From positions 4,650,001 through 4,714,000 of the forward strand of contig NZ_CP077084.1 in assembly GCF_014268275.3 (NCBI RefSeq): a stretch of DNA of 64,000 nt, given 5' to 3'. This document shows, piece after piece, positions 42,744-50,470 of this stretch. Position numbers and translations under genes: made by a program. Positions within the stretch are counted from its first letter, which is position 1; each line of letters starts with the position of its first letter. The notes beneath the pieces are model-generated. The model did no database searches, was not told where the DNA came from, and saw only the letters and a program-made list of their open reading frames with translations. This DNA is from Pseudomonas tritici (GTDB lineage: Bacteria; Pseudomonadota; Gammaproteobacteria; Pseudomonadales; Pseudomonadaceae).

Positions 42744-44097
42744 ACCAGGCGAAGTTGGCCATAAACTGCAACGCCGGGGTAAAGGTGATCGCGACCCCCA
42801 CCAGCGTCGCGGGCACAAGCGCTTTGACCGCCGTCCAGTTCACGCCACCGTCGAAGTAGTAGCGCCCGCTGGGGCTGTCATCAAACAGTGCATCCACGTC
42901 GATCTTTTGTTTTTTGATCAGGTAGAAATCCACCAACAGAATCCCGAACAGTGGCCCGATAAACGCGGCGAGGATATCCAGGGTGTAGTGGATCATCAGC
43001 GGGTTATTGAACAGATTCCACGGCGTGATAAAGATCGACGCCACGGCGGCGATCATCCCGCCGGCACGCCAACTGATTTTGCTCGGCGCGACGTTGGCGA
43101 AGTCAAACGCCGGGGAAACGAAGTTGGCGACGATATTGATACCAATGGTCGCGGTGACAAAGGCAAAGGCACCGAGCAACACCGCCATGCTGTTATCGAT
43201 GCGCGAAACCGTGGCAATCGGGTCATGCAGCATTTCGCCGAACACCGGCAAGGTGCCCGAGACGATGACTACGGTGACCAGGGAAAACGCCAGGAAATTC
43301 ACCGGCAGCCCCCAGAAGTTGCCGCGTCGTACGTCCTGCATGCTGCGACAGTAGCGGCTGAAGTCACCGAAATTCAGGGTGGGCCCGGAGAAGTACGACA
43401 CCACCAGCGCGGTGGCCACGATCACCTGGCCAAACGCCTGCCAACCCGACAGGGATTTCTCTGACAGGGTGAAGCTGATATTCGACCAGCCCGCCTTCCA
43501 CACGATCCAGCCGGCCAGGGCAAACATCACCGCATACACCACCGGCCCCGCCCAATCGATAAAGCGGCGGATAGACTCCATACCAGCCCAGAACACGGCC
43601 GCCTGGAGCAACCACAGGCTCAGGAATCCAAACCAGCCGAGGTACGACAGGCCTGCAAAGTGCGGTTCGGCATACACCGCCATCTGCGGGAAGAAGCGCA
43701 GCACCACGATGATCAACGCACTTGATGCCAAATACGTCTGAATCCCATACCAGGCCACGGCGATCAAGCCACGAATCACTGCGGGGATATTCGCGCCAAA
43801 CACGCCAAACGCCAGCCGACAAATCACGGGATACGGCACAGCGGCCTGCTGGCTCGGCCTGGCCACCAAGTTAGCGATCAACTGAACAATGCAAATACCG
43901 GCGAGCAAGGCGATCAACACCTGCCAACTGGCCAGCCCCAGGGCGAACAGGCTGGCGGCGAACACATAACCGCCAACGCTGTGCACGTCGCTCATCCAGA
44001 AGGCGAAGATGTTGTACCAGGTCCACTTTTGCGGCAGTGGGCCCAAGTCCTTGTTGTACAGGCGCGGGCTGTAGCCTTTGGGCAATTGTTCGGTCAT
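42655..44097 (-). CDS. NCS1-family nucleobase/hydantoin-type permease, sigma-54 promoter
   Basis: This 480-residue inner-membrane permease has about 12 spans: the N-terminal KDLGPLPQKWTWYNIFAFWM, SDVHSVGGYVFAASLF, and FVSPAFDFANVAPSKISWRAGG later on, typical of uracil/allantoin/hydantoin-type NCS1 transporters. The ATG at 44097 has AGGAG upstream. A near-perfect sigma-54 promoter at 44181-44195 and an upstream hexamer cluster suggest nitrogen-controlled, activator-dependent expression, which suits a nitrogen-source importer. No catabolic gene lies beside it. Confidence 0.85.
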   Translation of the reverse strand: MTEQLPKGYSPRLYNKDLGPLPQKWTWYNIFAFWMSDVHSVGGYVFAASLFALGLASWQVLIALLAGICIVQLIANLVARPSQQAAVPYPVICRLAFGVFGANIPAVIRGLIAVAWYGIQTYLASSALIIVVLRFFPQMAVYAEPHFAGLSYLGWFGFLSLWLLQAAVFWAGMESIRRFIDWAGPVVYAVMFALAGWIVWKAGWSNISFTLSEKSLSGWQAFGQVIVATALVVSYFSGPTLNFGDFSRYCRSMQDVRRGNFWGLPVNFLAFSLVTVVIVSGTLPVFGEMLHDPIATVSRIDNSMAVLLGAFAFVTATIGINIVANFVSPAFDFANVAPSKISWRAGGMIAAVASIFITPWNLFNNPLMIHYTLDILAAFIGPLFGILLVDFYLIKKQKIDVDALFDDSPSGRYYFDGGVNWTAVKALVPATLVGVAITFTPALQFMANFAWFTGCFLGGLFFLVLARREQIHVPAPLVVG

Positions 44098-44180
44098 CGC
44101 TGGGCTCCTCGAAATACCGGCCTGCGCTTCCGTCACGGGGTGCATACGGGAGGCGGCATGGTTTGTATACGAGACAGTCA

Positions 44181-44195
44181 GCAGAATGCGTGCCA
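44181..44195 (-). promoter_or_regulatory. Sigma-54 promoter of the NCS1 permease
   Basis: Minus strand: TGGCACGCATTCTGC. It differs from TGGCACG-N4-TTGC at a single base, and the spacing between GG and GC is exact. The expected transcription start is near 44170, about 72 bases before the ATG. Confidence 0.75.
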
Positions 44196-44272
44196 ATTGA
44201 GCGCAATCCCTTTGATACGGTGTTCCAAAGAGATTGATACAGGTCTATAAGCGGGGACCGCGCTCAGCTACG

Positions 44273-44318
44273 GTGCACATCAATCCTGTACACAATCAAC
44301 GGTGCACTCGATGTGCAC
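44273..44318. promoter_or_regulatory. Cluster of GTGCAC/GTACAC hexamers, candidate activator sites
   Basis: Self-complementary or nearly self-complementary hexamers begin at 44273, 44288 (GTACAC), 44302 and 44313. They are about 100-150 bases upstream of the sigma-54 start, the usual distance for enhancer-binding proteins. The arms resemble NtrC half-sites (TGCAC/GTGCA), but the spacings (N5, N8, N9) are not the NtrC N7. The cluster extends into the 3' end of the DUF2177 gene. Confidence 0.5.
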
Positions 44319-44694
44319 ACAAGTAGCCCACCGTACAGCACGCCGCCGTCAGAAAGGTGCCCCAGGCCATGTCCATGATCGCCAATTGCGCGGACCAACC
44401 TTGCAGCGTGGCCCAGTTGCTCAGGTCATAGGTGCCGTAGGCAACCAGACCAAGCAAGGCGCCAAGGCGTGCGGCGCGTTGCCAGCTTGTGCTGGGCAAG
44501 ACCACGAACACTACGCAACCCAGTACATAAAGGAGATAGAAGAGTGTCGCAGGCAACAGGCGGGGCTGATCCAGCATCAGTGGACCCAGCAGGGATTTGT
44601 AGGTGGGTCCCATGAGGACGCCAAGCCAGAGGCCGTCCAGGATCAGGAACGCGAGCAGAGTGCCGAGGTAGGCGAAGAGCATTTTCTTGGTCAT
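44296..44694 (-). CDS. DUF2177 membrane protein
   Basis: This 132-residue inner-membrane protein has four hydrophobic segments. It contains the DUF2177 hallmarks LDGLWLGVLMGPTYKSLLGPLM (about residues 19-40) and LVAYGTYDLSNWATLQGW (about 84-101). Function unknown. The ATG at 44694 has AGAGG upstream. A hairpin lies in its leader. It is 52 bases downstream of the CvfB-like gene on the same strand. Confidence 0.85.
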   Translation of the reverse strand: MTKKMLFAYLGTLLAFLILDGLWLGVLMGPTYKSLLGPLMLDQPRLLPATLFYLLYVLGCVVFVVLPSTSWQRAARLGALLGLVAYGTYDLSNWATLQGWSAQLAIMDMAWGTFLTAACCTVGYLCAHRVHR

Positions 44695-44704
44695 TGATGC
44701 AACC

Positions 44705-44732
44705 TCTGTAGGCACCGGACGGCGCCTACAGA
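44705..44732. other. Hairpin between the CvfB-like and DUF2177 genes
   Basis: A perfect 9-bp stem TCTGTAGGC/GCCTACAGA encloses a 10-base loop. No T run follows on the minus strand, so it is unlikely to be an intrinsic terminator. It could shape the DUF2177 leader or stabilise an RNA end. Confidence 0.5.
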
Positions 44733-44746
44733 AGAGCAAAGCGCGA

Positions 44747-45583
44747 TCAGCTTAGTTCAATGCGATCCGCGTGAATCACGATCTGGCCCTGCTTATACAG
44801 CGCACCAATGGCTTTCTTGAAGTTGCCCTTGCTCACGCCGAACAAGTTACTGATCACCGTCGGGTCGCTTTTGTCGCTGACCGGCAAGATGCCGTTGTTT
44901 TCACGCAACTTGGCGAGGATCTTCGAGTTCAGGCTGGAGGCCGCTTCCTGTCCGACCGGTTGCAGGCTCAGGCTGATATTGCCGTCAGCGCGGATTTCTT
45001 TGATAAAGCCTTTTTCTTCCTTGCCCGGGCGCAGGAACTTGAACACTTCGTTCTTGTGGATCAGGCCCCAATGCTTGTTGTTGATGATCGCCTTGAAGCC
45101 CATATCAGTGGCTTCGGCCACCAGCAGGTCGACTTCCTGGCCCACCTGGTAGTTAGCAGGCGTTTTGTCCAGGTAACGATCCAGGCGCGCAGTGGCGGTG
45201 ATGCGCTTGGTGTGTTTGTCGAGATAAACGTGCACCACGCAGTATTCACCTGCGGTCATCTGGCGTTTTTCTTCCGAGTAAGGCAGCAACAGATCCTTGG
45301 GCAAACCCCAGTCAAGGAACACGCCAATACTGTTGACTTCCACCACTTTCAAACTGGCGAATTCACCCACTTGAACTTTCGGTTTTTCAGTGGTGGCGAT
45401 GAGTTTGTCATCGCTGTCCAGATAGATGAAAACGTTAAGCCAGTCTTCATCTTCGCTGGGAATATCTTTAGGGATATACCGATTAGGCAAGAGGATTTCA
45501 CCGTCTTGCGCACCATCCAGGTACAAACCGAAGTTAGTGTGTTTTACCACTTGCAAGCTGTTGTAGCGCCCGACTAAAGCCAT
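44747..45583 (-). CDS. CvfB/YitL-like S1-domain RNA-binding protein
   Basis: This 278-residue cytosolic protein has three S1-type OB domains, followed by a winged-helix C-terminus (DPTVISNLFGVSKGNFKKAIGALYKQG, about residues 243-269). Segments HTNFGLYLD, NSIGVFLDWGLPKDLLLPYSE and TDMGFKAIINNKHWGLIHKNEV are the three repeats. In staphylococci CvfB affects virulence-gene expression; here the role is unknown, probably RNA-related. The ATG at 45583 is preferred over a TTG two codons upstream. Confidence 0.88.
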   Translation of the reverse strand: MALVGRYNSLQVVKHTNFGLYLDGAQDGEILLPNRYIPKDIPSEDEDWLNVFIYLDSDDKLIATTEKPKVQVGEFASLKVVEVNSIGVFLDWGLPKDLLLPYSEEKRQMTAGEYCVVHVYLDKHTKRITATARLDRYLDKTPANYQVGQEVDLLVAEATDMGFKAIINNKHWGLIHKNEVFKFLRPGKEEKGFIKEIRADGNISLSLQPVGQEAASSLNSKILAKLRENNGILPVSDKSDPTVISNLFGVSKGNFKKAIGALYKQGQIVIHADRIELS

Positions 45584-45918
45584 GTCCAAATACCCTCATT
45601 GCGTGAGCGGCATTCTACCCGAGTTGGACCCGCCACGCGCGGGCGCCTGAAAAAACGCGGGCTGAGGTGGCCTTGCAATAGCATCGCCCAACGCACAGCC
45701 CCGCTCGTCCGATCAATCGGCCAGTTTTTTCAAGCCGCCAACCCTCGACCGCCCCATGGTTTCGAATTAAAACAATAAGTTAGGGGGCTTATTTGAAAAA
45801 TGAAACTTTGCTGTTTCCGACCGCTGCACTTATTCCCGGGGGATATTTACCAAGCAATTGTCAAGTATTTCCTGTACGATGCCTGGCCAAGTTAATTTTC
45901 TACAGGTTAGTGGCCGCC
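45584..45918. other. Intergenic region before the 59-residue protein gene
   Basis: The first half is G/C-rich and shows nothing. The second half (about 45760-45915) is A/T-rich and promoter-like, with TTGTCA at 45858-45863 and a TACGAT further on, although the spacing is not standard. No gene seen. Confidence 0.4.
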
Positions 45919-46098
45919 ATGCGTGTAAAAGCATCCAACAGCAAAGCAAAGCCAGCTCCAGCCGTTGAAACCAGCGAATCGATCAACAGCCAGATCGCTG
46001 CGTTCCTTAAGTCCGGCGGCGAAATCCAGCAAATTGCCAAAGGCGTGAGCGGCCAGACTTTCGGCCCATCCAAGCAGATCAGCTTGGGTAAAAAGTAA
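45919..46098 (+). CDS. Small hypothetical protein (59 aa)
   Basis: This 59-residue basic cytosolic protein has a disordered Lys/Ala/Pro N-terminus (residues 1-20), followed by one helix and turn, INSQIAAFLKSGGEIQQIAK, and a basic end. The pattern FLxxGGxIxxI is shared with other small pseudomonad proteins of unknown role. The Shine-Dalgarno is weak. The frame is open upstream to 45793, but that part is A/T-rich and unlike coding sequence here. Confidence 0.6.
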   Translation: MRVKASNSKAKPAPAVETSESINSQIAAFLKSGGEIQQIAKGVSGQTFGPSKQISLGKK

Positions 46099-46123
46099 TA
46101 CCGCGCAACACACCTGGTCCCTA

Positions 46124-46145
46124 AGCGTCTTGCCCTCAAGGCGCT
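46124..46145 (+). terminator. Hairpin after the 59-residue protein gene
   Basis: The stem AGCGTCTTG/CAAGGCGCT (one G-T pair) with a 4-base loop lies 26 bases after the stop. There is no T run, so termination is uncertain. Confidence 0.4.
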
Positions 46146-46306
46146 AGGACTAGAGCTCGAAATACCCTCTCCAATCATCCACATTTTTGCATGAATCGAC
46201 GAACGGGCCTCACCTGCAGGCATTCGCCGGTATGCTTGCACGCGTCTAGCACGGGCATCTGCCCGATTTCCTTCGTCACTGCTCCTCGCTTTTCATGGAG
46301 TGAAGC

Positions 46307-47029
46307 ATGCTCAAATCCTGTATTTTCCTGGTCGGTGCCCTGGTGACCTGCCCCCTCGCCGAAGCGCAAATCTTTCAGCGCGAATTGGGTGATTTCGATT
46401 TGAAATTGGGCACCACTCCCAGCCGCAGCATGGCGCAGGGCTTGGTCAAGCCGACGTCGCCTGGCAGCGACTCGTTCCATGGCGGGTTGGACCTGAGCCA
46501 CGACAGCGGCCTGTACTTCGGCCAGTTTTCCCCGAATATGGGCTTGTCCTCGGCCAGCACCCTCGAAGTCGATTCCTACATGGGTTTCAAACACCCCTTC
46601 GATCAGACCCTGGGCTACGAAGTGGGCTTGATCCATTACAGCTACCCCAAGCTCAGCCCCCTCGACAGCCAGGAGTTCTACGGCGGCCTGAACCTGCTGG
46701 GCAATCGCTTTGGCGCCTCCTTCAGCAACGATCCGGACCGCCAGGACAGCACCCTGTTTGCCGACCTCGGCGGCACCCAACCTTTCGGCATTGGGGTCAG
46801 CATGAAATACACCACTCATCAGTTGGGCGCTCCAGTCTCGGTGGACGGCGGCTCCATCCGCGCCTTCAGTGACTGGTCGGTGCAATTCTCGCGGGAATGG
46901 ATGGGCGTTGACCTGAACCTGATCTACAGCGACTCCAGCCTGAGCGGCGGGGATTGCTCGGCGTATTCCGGACATAATTCGCAATGCGATGGTCTGTTGA
47001 CGTTGAAGGCCGCGCGGACGTTTTATTAA
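46307..47029 (+). CDS. TorF-family putative porin
   Basis: This 240-residue protein has a signal peptide (residues 1-20, ending AEAQ) and an outer-membrane beta-barrel-like body with alternating strands (GLDLSHDSGLYFGQFSPNMG, LGYEVGLIHYSYPKL, YGGLNLLGNRFGASFSND). It ends in Phe-Tyr. The layout matches the conserved family often called TorF or gcw_chp, of unknown function. GGAG precedes the ATG. It appears to be transcribed alone, with a lipoprotein gene 65 bases downstream. Confidence 0.78.
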   Translation: MLKSCIFLVGALVTCPLAEAQIFQRELGDFDLKLGTTPSRSMAQGLVKPTSPGSDSFHGGLDLSHDSGLYFGQFSPNMGLSSASTLEVDSYMGFKHPFDQTLGYEVGLIHYSYPKLSPLDSQEFYGGLNLLGNRFGASFSNDPDRQDSTLFADLGGTQPFGIGVSMKYTTHQLGAPVSVDGGSIRAFSDWSVQFSREWMGVDLNLIYSDSSLSGGDCSAYSGHNSQCDGLLTLKAARTFY

Positions 47030-47094
47030 TGGGCTGAACTGTCGCGCCCAGCGCGGGTTCACATGTGACACCCCATTCCGCGAAGGACCCGCCC

Positions 47095-47961
47095 ATGCTG
47101 CGTCGGCTCAAATTACTGGTGGTATTGCTGACCGTGAGCCTGATGCTCGCCGGCTGCAATCGCGTGGGCCTGGCCTACCGCAACCTGGACGTGATCATCC
47201 CCTGGACCCTCAACGATTACCTGGACATGAACGCCGGGCAAAAGAGCTGGTTCAACGACAAACTCAAGGAACACCTGGCCTGGCACTGCACCACGCAGCT
47301 GCCGGGTTATCTGGATTGGCTGGATCGCCTGCAACAGATGGTCGACAACAACCAGGTCACAGACGCCGCCTTGCAGACCCGTACCGCCGAAGCCAAGCAG
47401 GCTATTGACGAGGTCGCCCGTGAGATCACGCCATCGGCCATCAAACTGCTCAAGGGCCTGGACGATCAGCAGGTCAAGGAAATGAACGAGGCGCTGGCCA
47501 AGGATCTGCGCAAGCGCCAGGATGAATACCTGAAGCCGCCACTGGCCAAGCAGATCCAAGAACGTGCCGAGCGCATGAGCAAGCGCCTGGATACGTGGAT
47601 GGGCCCGCTCAGCGCCAGTCAGCAGAATCGCGTGACGGCGTGGTCGCTCGCATTGGGAGACCAGAACACGGAATGGATCGGCAACCGTGCGCAGTGGCAG
47701 GCTCAATTCATCGACGCCGTGCAACACCGTGCAAGCGCCGACTTCCCGCAGAAAATGCAGCAGTTGCTGGTGGATCGGGAGAGCTTGTGGACCCCGGAGT
47801 ATCGCGCTGCTTATGCCCAGACAGAGGCTGCAGCGCGCAGTCTGTTGGTCGACCTGATGGCAGACAGTAGCGCGCAACAACGCTTGAAGCTGACGCAGAA
47901 AATTGACGGCGTGCGCAGCGACTTCAAAGCGCTGAAATGCCTGAAGGCTGCCACGATCTAA
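47095..47961 (+). CDS. DUF6279-type lipoprotein
   Basis: This 288-residue lipoprotein has the lipobox MLAGC (lipidated Cys near residue 19) and a largely helical body: NRVGLAYRNLDVIIPWTLNDYLDMNAGQ is typical of DUF6279. Later helices are rich in Gln, Lys and Glu. It is likely anchored to the outer membrane on the periplasmic side. Function unknown. The ATG at 47095 precedes the signal; the frame is open ten codons upstream without a signal-like sequence. A REPIN follows. Confidence 0.8.
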   Translation: MLRRLKLLVVLLTVSLMLAGCNRVGLAYRNLDVIIPWTLNDYLDMNAGQKSWFNDKLKEHLAWHCTTQLPGYLDWLDRLQQMVDNNQVTDAALQTRTAEAKQAIDEVAREITPSAIKLLKGLDDQQVKEMNEALAKDLRKRQDEYLKPPLAKQIQERAERMSKRLDTWMGPLSASQQNRVTAWSLALGDQNTEWIGNRAQWQAQFIDAVQHRASADFPQKMQQLLVDRESLWTPEYRAAYAQTEAAARSLLVDLMADSSAQQRLKLTQKIDGVRSDFKALKCLKAATI

Positions 47962-47964
47962 AAA

Positions 47965-48053
47965 TGTGGGAGCGGGCTTGCCCGCGATAGCGATCGGTCA
48001 GTAACGACTATATCGACTGACACGCCGTCATCGCGGGCAAGCCCGCTCCCACA
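47965..48053. repeat. REPIN between convergent genes
   Basis: TGTGGGAGCGGGCTTGCCCG at the left and its inverse CGGGCAAGCCCGCTCCCACA at the right extend over about 24 bp of arm. It lies between the DUF6279 gene and the opposite gene at 48061. Confidence 0.9.
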
Positions 48054-48060
48054 GAAGCAC

Positions 48061-48450
48061 TCAGGCAATCTGAGCTTTTGACGCCACTTCAGCAAAGGTC
48101 GCCGGATCCAGTGCATCCGCCTGCTCATCCAACACCTGACGCGGATGATCGTTGCCCGGGATCGAACTGTCGATCAGCGCCAGCAACTGCGCGCCGAGTG
48201 CAGTCAGGATGAAGTTCTCGCCATTACCGCCCTCTTCCTCAGGGCGCGATTCAATAAAGCCACGCTTGAACAGCAGCGCCTCATAATCCGCAGCGGTCTT
48301 TTTCAGCGCATCCAGGTTGCCGGTCGATTCGCCCGCCGTCGCCTTCTCGGCTGCTTCCTGCTCGGCATACTTGCGCGGCGCGAAGCTGCCCTCGCCGTTC
48401 TGCACTTCATGCAACAGCCGTTCGATCAGATCCCAGTTGTAAGTCGTCAT
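48061..48450 (-). CDS. DUF2513-like small protein (129 aa)
   Basis: This 129-residue cytosolic protein has the N-terminus YNWDLIERLLHEVQNGEG, then ADYEALLFKRGFIESRPE and FILTALGAQLLALID. This order (short helical start, winged-helix-like centre, then a helix with a TALG motif) resembles DUF2513, usually of prophage or regulatory origin. AGGAGGA precedes the ATG. No partner gene is evident. A DNA-binding role is possible but not shown. Confidence 0.65.
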   Translation of the reverse strand: MTTYNWDLIERLLHEVQNGEGSFAPRKYAEQEAAEKATAGESTGNLDALKKTAADYEALLFKRGFIESRPEEEGGNGENFILTALGAQLLALIDSSIPGNDHPRQVLDEQADALDPATFAEVASKAQIA

Positions 48451-48606
48451 CCTGATTCCTCCTGCAGGCTTAAGGAAAATTAGCCCGTCTTGAGGTGTGA
48501 CCCGTCACGTCAGCCGCCGTTCAGCCGAATAGACGGCGTGTCATTTCTCTGAACTTTCCAGACGTTCGCGCCCTCAACAGCACATAACCGCCAAGGAGGT
48601 CTCTCC

Positions 48607-48882
48607 ATGAAAACCCTGAAAAACCTGGCGATCGCCGCCACGCTGCTGACTGCTCTGCCAACCTGGGCCTGCACACCAGACGAGGCCACGGCCAAGCGCG
48701 AACAACTGGCCCAGGAAGTGGCCAAACTGACCGAACAGAACCCGACCAAGGCCAAGGAGATGAACGACGAGCTGCAGAAGATGGATCTGGATACCGAAAG
48801 TGCCGAGTTTCCTGACAAGTGCCAGTTGATCGATGCCCGACTCAAGGAACTCAAGGAAGCAGCCGCCAAAGCCAAAAGCTGA
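48607..48882 (+). CDS. Small exported hypothetical protein (91 aa)
   Basis: This 91-residue protein has a signal peptide (residues 1-21, ending PTWA) and a short, highly charged helical mature part with two Cys (CTPDEATAKREQLAQEVAK and DKCQLIDARLKELKEAAA) that may pair in the periplasm. A perfect AAGGAGGT ribosome-binding site suggests high translation. It has its own terminator. Function unknown. Confidence 0.75.
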   Translation: MKTLKNLAIAATLLTALPTWACTPDEATAKREQLAQEVAKLTEQNPTKAKEMNDELQKMDLDTESAEFPDKCQLIDARLKELKEAAAKAKS

Positions 48883-48887
48883 AGGCA

Positions 48888-48917
48888 TAAAAAACCGGAC
48901 AAATGTCCGGTTTTTTT
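48888..48917. terminator. Bidirectional rho-independent terminator
   Basis: AAAAAACCGGACA/TGTCCGGTTTTTTT encloses a short loop. It ends the gene at 48607 and, on the other strand, the helicase gene whose stop is 14 bases away. Confidence 0.88.
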
Positions 48918-48930
48918 CATCACTCAAGCC

Positions 48931-50277
48931 TTACTCAGCAGCCGGTGCTTCAGGCTTGCGGCGCTTAAGTGGCGCCATGCCATCTTTGCTGACGAGCGAC
49001 AGGTTGTCGGTCTTCGGCCGGTTGGCGATCTTGCGCTTGGTCGGCGACTTGGCGCCGGTTTTCTTCTTGTCGCCCTTGGCGTCGGTCTTTTTCTTCTTTA
49101 CGCCAACCGCCTTGCCCGACGCCTTGACCTTCTTCGGTCCGGTGTACGTGCCTTTGACTTCCTTGATGGTGCGACGCTCGAACGACTGCTTGAGGTAGCG
49201 CTCGATGCTCGACATCAGGTTCCAGTCGCCGTGGCAGATCAGCGAAATGGCCAAGCCGTCGTTGCCGGCACGCCCGGTACGCCCGATACGGTGCACGTAT
49301 TCGTCGCCGCTGCGCGGCATGTCGAAGTTGATCACCAAGTCCAGGCCGTCCACGTCCAGGCCGCGCGCGGCAACGTCGGTGGCAACCAGAATCTTCACGC
49401 CGCCAGCCTTGAGGCGGTCGATGGCCAGTTTGCGGTCCTTCTGGTCTTTGTCACCGTGCAGCACGAACGCTTTGTATTCCTGGGCCACCAGGCGACCGTA
49501 GATGCGGTCGGCCGCAGCGCGGGTGTTGGTGAACACGATGGCTTTCTGATAAGTCTCGTTGGCCAGCAGCCAGTTGAGAATCTGCTCTTTGTGCACATTG
49601 TGGTCGGCGGTGACGATCTGCTGACGCGTGGTCGCGTTCAGGTCGCTGACGTTGTTGACCTGCAGGTGCTCAGGGTTGTTGAGGATCTTGGCGACCATTT
49701 CACGCAGGGTCGAACCGCCGGTGGTGGCGGAGAACAGCATGGTCTGCTGGCGGTTGACGCACTCGGCTACCAGGCGCTGCACGTCGTCGGCAAAGCCCAT
49801 GTCGAGCATGCGGTCGGCTTCGTCCAATACCAGCACTTCGACTTCCTTGAGGTCAAGGTTGCCGGCGTTGAGTTGCTCGATCATGCGGCCAGGGGTGCCG
49901 ATCAGGATATCCGGCACCTTGCGCAGCATGGCGGCCTGGACCTTGAAGTCTTCGCCGCCGGTGATCAGGCCGGACTTGATAAACGTGAACTGCGAGAAGC
50001 GCTCCACTTCCTTCAAGGTCTGCTGGGCAAGCTCGCGGGTCGGCAGCAGGATCAGGGTCTTGATGCTGACGCGGACTTTGGCCGGGCCAATCAAACGATG
50101 CAGAATCGGCAGGACGAAAGCGGCAGTCTTGCCACTCCCGGTTTGAGCAGTCACCCGCAGGTCACGCCCTTCGAGCGCGAGCGGGATGGCCGCTGCTTGC
50201 ACCGGCGTAGGCTCGACAAATTTAAGCTCGGCCACGGCTTTGAGCAGGCGTTCGTGCAGGGCGAATTGGGAAAACAC
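48931..50277 (-). CDS. DEAD-box RNA helicase
   Basis: This 448-residue ATP-dependent RNA helicase has, in order, the Q motif (FVEPTPVQAAAIP), motif I AQTGSGKT, GTPGRMIEQL, motif II LDEADRMLDMGF, SAT, VATDVAARGLDVDGLD and HRIGRTGRAGNDG. A Lys-rich low-complexity tail (about residues 385-448) probably binds RNA. The start is GTG at 50277 with GAGG 8 bases upstream. It resembles SrmB/RhlE-type helicases active in ribosome assembly or RNA decay; which one cannot be decided here. Confidence 0.9.
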   Translation of the reverse strand: MFSQFALHERLLKAVAELKFVEPTPVQAAAIPLALEGRDLRVTAQTGSGKTAAFVLPILHRLIGPAKVRVSIKTLILLPTRELAQQTLKEVERFSQFTFIKSGLITGGEDFKVQAAMLRKVPDILIGTPGRMIEQLNAGNLDLKEVEVLVLDEADRMLDMGFADDVQRLVAECVNRQQTMLFSATTGGSTLREMVAKILNNPEHLQVNNVSDLNATTRQQIVTADHNVHKEQILNWLLANETYQKAIVFTNTRAAADRIYGRLVAQEYKAFVLHGDKDQKDRKLAIDRLKAGGVKILVATDVAARGLDVDGLDLVINFDMPRSGDEYVHRIGRTGRAGNDGLAISLICHGDWNLMSSIERYLKQSFERRTIKEVKGTYTGPKKVKASGKAVGVKKKKTDAKGDKKKTGAKSPTKRKIANRPKTDNLSLVSKDGMAPLKRRKPEAPAAE

Positions 50278-50470
50278 GGGTGCTACCTCGAAGAAATACA
50301 AAAAAACAGCTGCATAGGTTACCGGTTTCGGGCGTCCAAACCGAGTTTCTTTACGCGAACGGTACTAATCAGCTGCTTTTTTGTCAGGGCATTTGTCCAT
50401 GACGTCAACTTTGTCGCACTTAAATGCTCTAATCGCCCCGTCTTGTCTTACAGAAGAATCGGTCTCATCC

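Noticed and set aside
44273..44318. Classical NtrC dyad
   Set aside because: The half-sites are similar, but the spacing between arms is 5, 8 or 9 rather than 7, so I keep it only as an unassigned activator cluster.
45793..45918. N-terminal extension of the 59-residue protein
   Set aside because: The upstream frame is A/T-rich and without a ribosome-binding site; it looks like promoter sequence.
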